From Candidatus Zhuqueibacterota bacterium (lineage in GTDB: Bacteria; Zhuqueibacterota; Zhuqueibacteria; Thermofontimicrobiales; Thiofontviventaceae): a stretch of DNA of 62,163 nucleotides. The notes beneath the pieces were generated by a model. It searched no databases and had not been told where the DNA came from. It worked only from the letters and a program-made list of their open reading frames with translations. The stretch spans positions 1-62,163 of the forward strand of contig JAFGDW010000357.1 in NCBI GenBank assembly GCA_016931935.1. Direction: 5' to 3'. Positions 52,944-61,923 of this stretch are shown here, piece after piece (the stretch's first letter is position 1; every line of letters begins with the position of its first letter). The translations under genes were made by a program, and so were the position numbers.

Positions 52944-55511
52944 ATGCAAAAAACGGGTGAACTGATTGTCAAAACAATACGGCTTGTTCCTTTGGTTTTA
53001 ATGTTCTGTTTGCAATTCAACGCAACCTTTGTAATTCCTCTTGCTTCTGCTGCTGAATTTACTCGCGGCATCGGGAATTATCCCGGTGAAAGCAACGAAA
53101 ATTTCTCTCCGACTATGAAAATCGATAACGATACTTACCGCAACCTGGCATTGCGGCGACCAGCGTGGCATTCCAGCAGTATTGATTATAATTTGACGGC
53201 GCAATTGGTCCCTGATCCCAACTATTCCGATAATCAGTTGATGATTTCCGATTCATATTTCTATTCGGATTTCTGGTATCGCACCGAGTTTTTCGTCCCC
53301 GCTTCATACGATGGAAAACGCGTGTTTCTCAATTTTGATGGCATCAATTGGAAAGCAACAGTGTACTTAAATGGCGCTAAATTAGGCCGGATGGAAGGTG
53401 CGTTCACCCGTGGTCAGTTTGATGTAACAGATGCGTTAATTCCCGATCAGATGAATGCGCTGGCTATTCAGATCGAAAAAAATGACGCACCGGGTTTCGT
53501 GAAAGAACAAACAAAATGGAGTCCCGATGCCAACGGCGGTGAACTCGGCGCAGACAATCCCACTTTCCATGCGTCGGTCGGTTGGGACTGGATTCCCACA
53601 ATTCGCGGTCGTAATATTGGTATTTGGAATGATGTATATTTGACCAGTAGCGGTCCGGTTACACTCACCGATCCATTTGTTACAACCGATTTACCGCTGC
53701 CAGATACGACGCAGGCAGATATTCAGATTGAAGTGACTTTACGAAATCACACAACGAAGCAGGTGATGGGTGATTTGCAGGGAATGATTGGTGACGTTTC
53801 CTTTCAACAACAGATCGTACTCAGGCCATCAGAAACACAAGTTGTAAAATTAAGCTCAGCCACCCATGCGCAATTAAAATTGAAGCAGCCCGAATTGTGG
53901 TGGCCCAATGGTTATGGGCGACAGTATTTGTATGATATTTCCCTTAAATTTGTGACCGATGATGGCCATGTGTCCGATACAATATCGTTCAAAACCGGCG
54001 TTCGCGAAATGGCCTACAACGAAGACGGTGGTATTCTGAAAATATGGATCAATGGCCGGCGATTTGTGGGATTTGGCGGGAACTGGGGATTCCCGGAATC
54101 TAATTTGCGTTATCGGAATCGCGAATATGATGTTGCCGTCCGCTACCACAAAGATATGAATTTCACCATGATCCGCAACTGGGTCGGCCAGACCGGCGAC
54201 GATGAATTCTACGAGGCATGTGATCGGTATGGCATTATGATCTGGCAGGATTTCTGGCTGGCAAATCCTGTTGATGGCCCCAATCCGGTAGATGACGAAT
54301 TGTTTATTGCGAATGCACGGGATATGATCCGGCGTGTTCGTAATCATCCATCTATGGCGCTCTACTGTGGCAGAAACGAAGGCAATCCTCCCGAACTGCT
54401 GGACAATAACCTGCGGGAGACAATCGCGGAACTCCATCCGGGATTGCATTACATTTCCAACTCGGCATTTGGCGTAGTGAGTGGTGGCGGCCCATACCGG
54501 GCACAGCCGCTGAAAGTCTATTTTGAACAACGCGCTACGTCCAAACTTCACAGTGAAATGGGCATGCCCAATATCGTCAGCTATGAAAGTCTCCAAAAAA
54601 TGATGCCGGACTCCTCGCTGTGGCCGCAGGAACGTATGTGGGGCGTTCACGATTTTTGCTTGAACGGTGCGCAAGGCGGTTCATCATTCAAAGAAATGAT
54701 GCACACTGGTTTTGGCGACATGGATAATGCGAACGATTGGGTCAACTATGCGCAGTGGATTAATTATCAGGGCTATCGCGCGATGTTCGAAGCCCATAGC
54801 AAGCACCGCATGGGCTTGCTGCTGTGGATAAGCCACACTGCGCGGCCATCGATGGTGTGGCAGACTTACGATTATTATTTCGAACCGACCGCTGCGTATT
54901 TTGGCTGCAAAAAAGCCGCGGAACCGCTGCACATCCAGTGGAACCCGTTGAGCGACAGCGTGGAAGTTGTTAATTATCATTCGCGCCATGGAGACGGTTT
55001 AACAGCAATCGCCGAATTGTTTAATGTGGATGGCTCGGTGCGATGGCAGAAGACGGAGCATATCAACGCTCCGGAAGACAGCCGGCAACGTTGTTTTGCG
55101 ATTGAGTATCCGAAAGAATTGAGCAGCGTCTATTTCCTGCGCTTGAAACTTGAACAGCAGGACAAGCTTGTGTCGGAAAATTTCTACTGGCGTGGACGGG
55201 ATGACGGCAATTTTCAGGCGATTCATTCGTTACCATATGCTAAATTACAAACCGATACGAAGGTAACGCGAACAGGCAATCGCTGGCGGCTGAGCACAAA
55301 ACTGGAAAATCAATCGAGCTATCCGGCATTAATGATTCGGTTGAAAGTCGTGCGCGAGAAATCCGGCGATCGCATTTTGCCTGTACTTTATAGTGATAAC
55401 TATGTGTCGCTCATGCCTGGTGAAGAAAAAATTGTTACGATGGAAGTTCAGCAGGCGGACACGCGTGGAGAGAAACCTTTAGTAGTGATAGAAGGGACAA
55501 AGATACTCTGA
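52944..55511 (+). CDS. secreted GH2 glycoside hydrolase (exo-glucosaminidase/mannosidase-like)
   Basis: 855 residues with a signal-like N-terminus (VPLVLMFCLQFNATFVIPLASA). Sugar-binding and immunoglobulin-like domains (~40-330) precede the TIM barrel: SFYSDFWYRTEFFVP, GWDWIPTIRGRNIGIWNDV, IRNWVGQTGDDEFYEACDRYG and YCGRNEGNPP with acid/base Glu479. The nucleophile is Glu538 in LHSEMGMPN. C-terminal Ig-like domains follow (~650-855). GH2 enzymes of this layout remove beta-linked terminal GlcN, Man or similar residues. It is encoded after a methyltransferase and may act on the locus's own polymer or environmental glycan. The start follows CAGGAATTATTC. Confidence 0.87.
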   Translation: MQKTGELIVKTIRLVPLVLMFCLQFNATFVIPLASAAEFTRGIGNYPGESNENFSPTMKIDNDTYRNLALRRPAWHSSSIDYNLTAQLVPDPNYSDNQLMISDSYFYSDFWYRTEFFVPASYDGKRVFLNFDGINWKATVYLNGAKLGRMEGAFTRGQFDVTDALIPDQMNALAIQIEKNDAPGFVKEQTKWSPDANGGELGADNPTFHASVGWDWIPTIRGRNIGIWNDVYLTSSGPVTLTDPFVTTDLPLPDTTQADIQIEVTLRNHTTKQVMGDLQGMIGDVSFQQQIVLRPSETQVVKLSSATHAQLKLKQPELWWPNGYGRQYLYDISLKFVTDDGHVSDTISFKTGVREMAYNEDGGILKIWINGRRFVGFGGNWGFPESNLRYRNREYDVAVRYHKDMNFTMIRNWVGQTGDDEFYEACDRYGIMIWQDFWLANPVDGPNPVDDELFIANARDMIRRVRNHPSMALYCGRNEGNPPELLDNNLRETIAELHPGLHYISNSAFGVVSGGGPYRAQPLKVYFEQRATSKLHSEMGMPNIVSYESLQKMMPDSSLWPQERMWGVHDFCLNGAQGGSSFKEMMHTGFGDMDNANDWVNYAQWINYQGYRAMFEAHSKHRMGLLLWISHTARPSMVWQTYDYYFEPTAAYFGCKKAAEPLHIQWNPLSDSVEVVNYHSRHGDGLTAIAELFNVDGSVRWQKTEHINAPEDSRQRCFAIEYPKELSSVYFLRLKLEQQDKLVSENFYWRGRDDGNFQAIHSLPYAKLQTDTKVTRTGNRWRLSTKLENQSSYPALMIRLKVVREKSGDRILPVLYSDNYVSLMPGEEKIVTMEVQQADTRGEKPLVVIEGTKIL

Positions 55512-55528
55512 TTTCAAATGCAATACAT

Positions 55529-55597
55529 CGTATCCAGTCTCTGGCTGGAAGCATGAATTACTAGGCTCTGCCTTGTAACCCAATCGGTAGAACCGCG
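55529..55597. repeat. compound repeat, reverse copy of the 4874-4945 element
   Basis: tccagtctctggctggaagc and ctaggctctgccttgtaacc match the reverse complement of the 4874-4945 element. It lies between the GH2 gene and the SIR2 gene. Confidence 0.65.
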
Positions 55598-55986
55598 AAA
55601 ATAGTTACATTAATGCCTTTCCCGCTAACTTATAAATATACTTTCGGAATTAATAAGTTAAATTGTCCATTTAGTGACACTCGCAGTTAGAACCAGATAA
55701 ATCTCGCAATAAGCTTCAAATTAATTAAAATTCTACAAAAAATGATTGATAATTTACAAAAAAAATGCTATTTTAACAATAGTATTAACCGGTTCAAGGT
55801 TCAATGTCCCGGTTAAATATTTTCGTTCTTTCGCTTGAAAATCTGCTAATTTTAAAACAATAAAGTAATTTAATATATTGCCTCAATTTGAGTTTCAATT
55901 TCGAGTCGACCTGCCAGAACCGCTGTTTTGTCACTTCCATATTTACTAATTCATCAATTTGACGAATGTATTTGGAGGATGAATTC
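55598..55986. other. AT-rich upstream region of the SIR2 gene
   Basis: An AT-rich stretch including AACCGG...CCGGTT near 55788-55815, a possible operator. GGAGG at 55974 serves the SIR2 start. No gene is supported. Confidence 0.4.
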
Positions 55987-57822
55987 ATGGATATTCAAAA
56001 ACCGAATCCGAAATCAGTTTCTGATGTCATTCGTTCAATTAAGGAATCCATTAATAATGGATTAGGGATTGTACCGCTTATCGGTGCGGGAATGTCCGCA
56101 GCGTCAGGGATCCCCGCCGGTCTGGATTATCAGGCATATCTTTTTTATTGTCTCGCTCGTGTTTTTGGAACAGATGGAAACGGCAAACCTATGGAACCGT
56201 GGAATCCCGGAACATTGCGTTGGCCGGATTATTCGGACGTACCTATTTATCAGAATATCCGTGAATCCATGCGACAATGGTCCGAGATATTTGTAAAAAA
56301 TATTAAGCGTGATACTGGCGATAATTCAAAAGGAGAAACCATTGATTATGCAATCTGGCAGGCAATTGGCGCTGTAGCTGATTGGCGCGCAATGCTGAAT
56401 TTATTATCACGCTTAAAGTATGAAGACGGTACAGTCAGCATAAAACACTCCGACACGCGAGTTATTGATTCTTTTTTTGTAAATTTGATGCGTGGAAAAC
56501 AGCCAAACACCGCTTATTTACTGCTTGCTCATTTGGACGATATTCTTCGCATCAAAGTCATTCTTACAACCAACTTCGACAATCTGATTGAATTATCATT
56601 TCAGCAGATTTCCAAACCGATCGCAGTATTTGATGTCCATATGGATGCAAGTCTACCGGATGCGGATTTTGTTCGTGCGCAACGGTCAATTGTTAAGATG
56701 CATGGTGGCCGTTACGGATTACGGGCGGATTTCTCTCTGGATAAGTATCCGACAACCGACGACGTTGAAAAATTTGTCTCATATTTATCCATGTATAAAA
56801 AGGACGGAATGTATGTGGTAAATAATCAACGAAATTTACTGGTGATGGGCGTTTCTGGGAATGAGCGACGAACAGTGGCGTTGATTTGCCGAGCGATGGT
56901 TATTCTGAAAGAATTGGAAGTGTATTGGTTATGCTATCGGGAAGATCAGGTAAAAATTGTTCATGATGCTTTTATGCAAACGTTGAGTGTCCTACAAACA
57001 GCTGAAAATATCGAGCATATGAATATGCTGATTGGCGATCGTATCAAGATTTGTGTTGCATCGAATTTGTCGCTATTCATGCTTGAACTTTACCAAAATA
57101 TATTTCTATCATTACCTCCGGGCGGTGTTCCTTTTCACGCAGTATGGGCAATTCCACCGAAGCCTGATCCTCTGATTTTAAATATAAATAATGACAAAAT
57201 TAAAGAATTGATGGATGTAATTACTTCGGCTAATAAAAACATATTATTAAATGGAGAAAGCAGGGTTTCATCAATCGCATCAGCAGTGTTTTATGAATTG
57301 TCATCTATATTTCATTGTGTCTGGATCGATCTGACAGAGAATTTTGATATTTATGATTTTGCATTCTCAATAATTGATTCCCTGGCGTATGAAGCAGGAA
57401 TTAGCGGATTGGTGCCTGTATATATTCACAGGCATAACCGCGAGAATAAACAAAAGCAGATGGAGCAACTTAAAGTATTGTTGGGAAATTTGGCGCGCTA
57501 TTCAACCCGGCGTTTTGTAGTATTTATAAATGGACGAGATTTCCCGGGGCCGATAGAAAGCGTTGACTATAAACGTTGGGAAAAAGAAGGATGTCTGCTC
57601 GATGTACTTATGGTCTTGGAGCAGTTATCCTTACCCGATATTAAATATATCTTTTTAAATCGAGATAAAAATCTGGAATATGCTAGTTTCCAGTCATATC
57701 AAATTCAATTGGGTGATGAAACCTGGAAGGATGAAAACCGACTTAAAAATTACCAGGCAATTGTTCGTACGCTTGGTTTGTTTCCCAAAAATAAAACCCG
57801 GCGAATTTTACTGAGGCAATAA
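55987..57822 (+). CDS. SIR2-family (NADase-type) protein with degenerate NTPase domain
   Basis: 611 residues from ATG 55987, with GGAGG 8 bases upstream (an ATG 21 bases earlier has no such site). The SIR2 part (~1-300) keeps the NAD loop GAGMSAASGIPAG (Gly33), TTNFDN (Asn196, Asp198) and the catalytic His239 in KMHGGRYG. A STAND-like P-loop region follows (~400-590): ILLNGESRVSSIAS lacks the GK[ST] of Walker A and VVFINGRDF lacks the Walker B acid. SIR2-STAND proteins deplete NAD during phage infection. The frame ends at 57822, just before the helical continuation in another frame. Confidence 0.8.
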   Translation: MDIQKPNPKSVSDVIRSIKESINNGLGIVPLIGAGMSAASGIPAGLDYQAYLFYCLARVFGTDGNGKPMEPWNPGTLRWPDYSDVPIYQNIRESMRQWSEIFVKNIKRDTGDNSKGETIDYAIWQAIGAVADWRAMLNLLSRLKYEDGTVSIKHSDTRVIDSFFVNLMRGKQPNTAYLLLAHLDDILRIKVILTTNFDNLIELSFQQISKPIAVFDVHMDASLPDADFVRAQRSIVKMHGGRYGLRADFSLDKYPTTDDVEKFVSYLSMYKKDGMYVVNNQRNLLVMGVSGNERRTVALICRAMVILKELEVYWLCYREDQVKIVHDAFMQTLSVLQTAENIEHMNMLIGDRIKICVASNLSLFMLELYQNIFLSLPPGGVPFHAVWAIPPKPDPLILNINNDKIKELMDVITSANKNILLNGESRVSSIASAVFYELSSIFHCVWIDLTENFDIYDFAFSIIDSLAYEAGISGLVPVYIHRHNRENKQKQMEQLKVLLGNLARYSTRRFVVFINGRDFPGPIESVDYKRWEKEGCLLDVLMVLEQLSLPDIKYIFLNRDKNLEYASFQSYQIQLGDETWKDENRLKNYQAIVRTLGLFPKNKTRRILLRQ

Positions 57823-57848
57823 AAAAAATATCTAATTCCAAGGCAATA

Positions 57849-59921
57849 TTGAGAGAGTTGGAAGGGATTATATTTAAAAATGGAAGTTATCCGGCCCGGC
57901 TTCACCGGTTTGTTTTGGCGTTGACATTTTTCCGTCACCCATGTTATTTATCCGTATTGCATTCATGGCCATTTATTAAATCTCCAAAATCATTTTCAAT
58001 TGCGCATGATAATGATGAACTCCGTTATTATGAAGCTAAAGTCTATTTGGAAGTGCTCCGGCGCTGCCATGCGATTCGTGATGATGAAGGACAATTCACG
58101 TACATGCATCATTCAACTGCACTAATTTTTCAGGCATATCTCAGAGTACAACTCGGTGATGATTATGATTATTTATCTGCGGAATGTCATCAAGGTATTG
58201 CCGACTGGTATATGAAACAATATCGGGCTTCCGGAGACGTCATTGCCGCTTATGAATCCATTTATCATCGGTTTAAATGTATTGAGTCTGCGTTGGAAAT
58301 TAAGTTAGATGATATTCTCAATAAAAAACGCTTTATGGATACATCTGTCCTCGAAATAATTCTTTCGCTTGAACTCACAAAGAGCAATGTATTGTCCTCA
58401 TTTCATACTTATACAATGATGCACTTGTTTAAAAATTTTATTGATCGTGTTGATTTACAGCAACCCGACTCTGTCAGTGTGTCTGCAAAAATGAAAAATC
58501 TCCAGAAGAACGGGGAATATGAGTGGCATATTGGCCAGCTTGCCAAAATCCGGAAGAGCCTTGCAAAAATTCAGAACAAGTACTATCATCAAATCGGAAA
58601 TTATCCATGTCCTGCGGAGACGGGGAAGGTCCATGAGTTACAGCAAGAAAGGTCGTCGAGCGATATCATATCTAGGCATACTCGACTTGAGATAGATATT
58701 TCACCAATTAATAAAAAATGGGAAGCGATTAAGCATTTTATTAATATTCGTTATTACGATGATGCCCATAAACTGATTAATGAAATTTTGACTGAATTAT
58801 CAATTCAGGAAGAATTAATTTTATCAGGCAATACTATACTCATCCGCGAGAGTGCCTTGGAATGGATTTACTATTGGATTCATGAAGTGAACACCAGTAA
58901 AATAGGGATGAAGGACGCATTAAGTGTATGTCAACCCATGTTCCGATTTGTCGTTCAATTATGCCGCCGTTTTCAATTGCTCATGTTATACTTTGCTCAG
59001 ATTGAACACTATCTAAAAGAATCGACTCCGACCCATCGATCTCGGGAGACCGAATATTATATTAAAGCAGAAAAAATTTACATCTTCTCCACTGAAATTA
59101 TGCACTATATTTTGGATTCAAATTTCCTGAATCATGAAAATGGTTTGCTAAGAACCAATACAGGAATTCTGCTGTCCCGCATGATGCGTCACAACGAAGC
59201 TTATCGACGTTATAACGAGGCGTACAGCTACCTAAATATCGCTGCCGACAGTGATAGCCCTTACGGATACTCAATTATTGACCTGCGGCGAGGAGAGACC
59301 TTTCTGAGTCAGATCGAGCAGAATTTGTATACTCGTGATGCTGATAAAAATGGAAATCATTCTGGCAATTCCCAGCCAATTACGCGATGTGATAAAATTC
59401 AAATTGGCATGTTGTTCGATGCGATTGCCAGCGTGGATCGGGCAGAAAGTCGTATGAAAGGTATTTCAGTAAATACATGGTGGTACTGTTGGATGTATGA
59501 AATGCAATTGAATATTTGTTTGCAAATTATGATGCTGAGGGAGAAAATTATGAGTAAAATTTTCCCAACCAGAACTGAAGCCGGAAAAATGGACAAATAT
59601 GATCTGTTCGCACGTTGCCGGGAATGTGAATATTGTGGGAAACGATTTCAAAGCAATTTTGCCAAAGGTATGCAAATTGTAAGCGATGATATGCTTCGGC
59701 TTTCGCGTTACCTGAAATTTGCGAATGACTATTTTAGCGTAATCAAAAAACAACCCTGTGCAGCGTCCGCAATTACAATAACTGATTTTTATGATAATAT
59801 ACGGTATTGCAGAACACGACTTCAGGAACTATTTGAATCTTATGATGGTTGTAATCAAGGCGTTCAGGATTATGCAAAAAAAATAGCTGAAATAATCGAT
59901 ACCAGAATACATAATTTGTAA
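57849..59921 (+). CDS. STAND/TPR-like continuation of the SIR2 gene (other frame)
   Basis: 690 residues from a TTG; the frame is open from 57795 with no ATG before the domain begins. The start (RLHRFVLALTFFRHPCYLSV) fits the winged-helix segment that follows a STAND NTPase; the rest is helical with TPR-like packing (MHHSTALIFQAYL, ECHQGIADWYMKQY, and others). This continues the SIR2-STAND order, so the two ORFs are probably one gene split by a frameshift or an assembly indel between 57795 and 57822. Alternatively they are separate subunits. It would sense the trigger. A CxxC/CxxC pair (CRECEYCG) near residue 593 is an unusual metal-binding motif. Confidence 0.68.
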   Translation: MRELEGIIFKNGSYPARLHRFVLALTFFRHPCYLSVLHSWPFIKSPKSFSIAHDNDELRYYEAKVYLEVLRRCHAIRDDEGQFTYMHHSTALIFQAYLRVQLGDDYDYLSAECHQGIADWYMKQYRASGDVIAAYESIYHRFKCIESALEIKLDDILNKKRFMDTSVLEIILSLELTKSNVLSSFHTYTMMHLFKNFIDRVDLQQPDSVSVSAKMKNLQKNGEYEWHIGQLAKIRKSLAKIQNKYYHQIGNYPCPAETGKVHELQQERSSSDIISRHTRLEIDISPINKKWEAIKHFINIRYYDDAHKLINEILTELSIQEELILSGNTILIRESALEWIYYWIHEVNTSKIGMKDALSVCQPMFRFVVQLCRRFQLLMLYFAQIEHYLKESTPTHRSRETEYYIKAEKIYIFSTEIMHYILDSNFLNHENGLLRTNTGILLSRMMRHNEAYRRYNEAYSYLNIAADSDSPYGYSIIDLRRGETFLSQIEQNLYTRDADKNGNHSGNSQPITRCDKIQIGMLFDAIASVDRAESRMKGISVNTWWYCWMYEMQLNICLQIMMLREKIMSKIFPTRTEAGKMDKYDLFARCRECEYCGKRFQSNFAKGMQIVSDDMLRLSRYLKFANDYFSVIKKQPCAASAITITDFYDNIRYCRTRLQELFESYDGCNQGVQDYAKKIAEIIDTRIHNL

Positions 59922-60002
59922 ACTTGAGAATATGAAATTTAAAGTAAGGGTCTTCACGTCGAAAATGAAATGCGAATACTCAATTGGTAAGGATAGAACG
60001 AT

Positions 60003-60557
60003 ATGAAATTGAGCGAGTTTTTTGATAGGTTGTTAAATCGTGATGTGACTGGGATTTTCAGGAGAATACCGTTAAATGTAACAGGGCGATTATATGTTAG
60101 CCCAATGCCGTTCGGTGCGTATGATCCCGGTAATCGTTTATTGGGAGTTTATAAGAAAAACAATATCGATCATGTTTTTGTATTGGTGACAGATGCAGAA
60201 TTGGAAAAGAAAGCCAAACGAAATCTGTTCAAACAATACGAAAAAGCCGGGATCACGTTTTCACGGTATGTGATTAGAGATTTTCAAGCGCCATCAATTG
60301 ACGTCATTGCAAATTTGGTTGATGAAGCGAAGCAGCGATTAGCCGATCAGAGAGTTGCCGTTCATTGTCATGCAGGCGTTGGTCGGACTGCTGTTGCTGT
60401 CTGTTCAATTGTGGTTGCGATAGAAAGAATGTCAGTTGATGATACGATTCAATTTGTGAAAAAGAATATGCTGGTAAATATCACGACGGAGCAGATTAAT
60501 CTGATTCGCAAATTTGCAGATTCGATTGAGAAGCTGTCTTTAAAAGATGAACTTTAA
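60003..60557 (+). CDS. dual-specificity/protein-tyrosine phosphatase-like
   Basis: 184 residues. The P-loop is VHCHAGVGRTAV with Cys122 and Arg128, and the general acid is in IRDFQAPSI. The order and size fit a DSP/PTP family enzyme that could dephosphorylate a protein or a phosphate metabolite. The start follows AAGGATAGAACGAT. It lies 81 bases after the STAND-like ORF on the same strand; co-operation is likely but function in this context is unknown. Confidence 0.85.
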   Translation: MKLSEFFDRLLNRDVTGIFRRIPLNVTGRLYVSPMPFGAYDPGNRLLGVYKKNNIDHVFVLVTDAELEKKAKRNLFKQYEKAGITFSRYVIRDFQAPSIDVIANLVDEAKQRLADQRVAVHCHAGVGRTAVAVCSIVVAIERMSVDDTIQFVKKNMLVNITTEQINLIRKFADSIEKLSLKDEL

Positions 60558-60581
60558 ACCTAAAACAAGGGAGGAAGACCT

Positions 60582-61214
60582 GTGCCAACAACCTATGCAT
60601 CGGAAGCGCTCAAAGTCTTGCGCGATCCGAATCAGTTTGTCTGGTATGTCATCACGCTGTTTGCTTTTGTCGTTTACGTCTATGCCGTCGAAATCGAACG
60701 AAAAAACTGGAACCTGGTATTTGCTGGCATCGCGTTTTGGGGGATGGATTGGTTCAATGAGATCTGGAACGGCATTGTGTTTCATGCGACTAATTATGCG
60801 CCAGTATGGGGCGCGCCTGGTAAAACTGCCTATCTCATATTAATTGGCCTGAATATCGAAATCTGCTTCATGTTTGCTGTGGCAGGAATTGCTTTTGGTA
60901 AAATGCTTCCGGATAAAAGTGTAAAAATTCTTGGCATCCCAAATCGAATTTTTTTTGCGGTCGTTAATTCCATTTTTTGTGTTGTTGTGGAAATAGTGTT
61001 GAACGCAATGAATGCACTCACCTGGGACTATGCCTGGTGGAGCGCCAAAATGCCGATTCTGATTTTTCTGATTGGCTACTTGCCGTTTTTCCTAATGTCG
61101 TATTGGGTTTTCGATATGCCGACTGTAAAGAAAAAAGCAATCACCTGCGGCATAATTTACGGCGTTAATATTCTTGCTGTACTTGTGTTTGGAATCGAAC
61201 TAAATTGGATTTAG
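60582..61214 (+). CDS. uncharacterised six-helix membrane protein
   Basis: 210 residues from GTG 60582, chosen because GGGAGGAAG lies 5 bases upstream. About six hydrophobic helices; two Trp-rich stretches between them (WGMDWFNEIWNGIVFHATNY and ALTWDYAWWSAKMP). I do not recognise the family. It follows the phosphatase by 24 bases and is followed by a hairpin at 61220-61252, so it may end the defence-like transcript. Confidence 0.6.
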   Translation: MPTTYASEALKVLRDPNQFVWYVITLFAFVVYVYAVEIERKNWNLVFAGIAFWGMDWFNEIWNGIVFHATNYAPVWGAPGKTAYLILIGLNIEICFMFAVAGIAFGKMLPDKSVKILGIPNRIFFAVVNSIFCVVVEIVLNAMNALTWDYAWWSAKMPILIFLIGYLPFFLMSYWVFDMPTVKKKAITCGIIYGVNILAVLVFGIELNWI

Positions 61215-61219
61215 TTTGT

Positions 61220-61252
61220 ACGTGCTACGCACCTTAAAAGTGCGTGGCACGT
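61220..61252. terminator. hairpin repeat copy, possible terminator
   Basis: ACGTGCTACGCACCTT and AAGTGCGTGGCACGT form a nearly perfect stem just after the membrane-protein gene. It has 13-14 matching bases with the 25501 hairpin. Confidence 0.6.
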
Positions 61253-61287
61253 GGTTTAGTCAAATATAGTGATATAAGGGGAATCAC

Positions 61288-61923
61288 ATGCTCAACGGAA
61301 AATATGAACATATCATTTGGGATTGGAACGGAACCCTGCTCGATGATACCTGGCTGTGCGTGGACATCATGAATGGCATGCTCCAACAACGTCAGTTACC
61401 AATAATGACAGTGGATTACTATACACAAATTGTGGAATTTCCGATTATCGAATATTATCGCAAGCTGGGTTTTGATTTTTCACGTGAGCCATTTTCCGTT
61501 GTCGCTGCCGAATTTATCAATGAGTACGAGCGCCGGAAATGTGAATGCCAATTGCGCGTTGGCGCTGTGGAAACACTGCAAATGAACATCGATTCGGGCA
61601 TTACACAATCGATCCTGTCGGCAAGTCGGCAAAGCTATCTTGATGATGTCGTTGAAAAATTTGACTTGAATGAGATGTTCATCGGAATTAATGGATTGGA
61701 TGATCATTATGCGGCCGGGAAAATTGACATCGGTCAATTGTGGATGTCCAATATGATTATCTCTGCTGATCGCGTGTTGATGATCGGCGATACCGATCAC
61801 GATTATGAAGTAGCACAAGCATTGGGAATCGAGTGCATATTGATAACAGGTGGTCACCAAAACCAACAGCGTCTGGCAGCGTGTGGCGTGCCGGTTATTG
61901 AATCGTTCGATGAAATAATATAA
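61288..61923 (+). CDS. HAD-family phosphatase
   Basis: 211 residues. Motif I DWNGTLLDDTW (Asp, with Asn in the third position, a known variant), motif II LSAS and motif IV MIGDTDHDYEVA, with GINGLDDHYAAGK including the motif III Lys. Phosphoglycolate-phosphatase-like HADs hydrolyse small phosphate esters; the substrate is unclear. The start follows AAGGGGAAT. It stands apart from the upstream unit by a hairpin. Confidence 0.8.
   Translation: MLNGKYEHIIWDWNGTLLDDTWLCVDIMNGMLQQRQLPIMTVDYYTQIVEFPIIEYYRKLGFDFSREPFSVVAAEFINEYERRKCECQLRVGAVETLQMNIDSGITQSILSASRQSYLDDVVEKFDLNEMFIGINGLDDHYAAGKIDIGQLWMSNMIISADRVLMIGDTDHDYEVAQALGIECILITGGHQNQQRLAACGVPVIESFDEII

Noticed and set aside
53874..54674. 266-residue minus-strand ORF inside the GH2 gene
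   Set aside because: Antisense to a clear catalytic domain with all motifs on the plus strand; composition is unlike a real protein.
57821..57828. A8 run as a programmed slippage site for the SIR2-STAND pair
   Set aside because: It lies at and after the stop of the first frame, so slipping there cannot join the frames.
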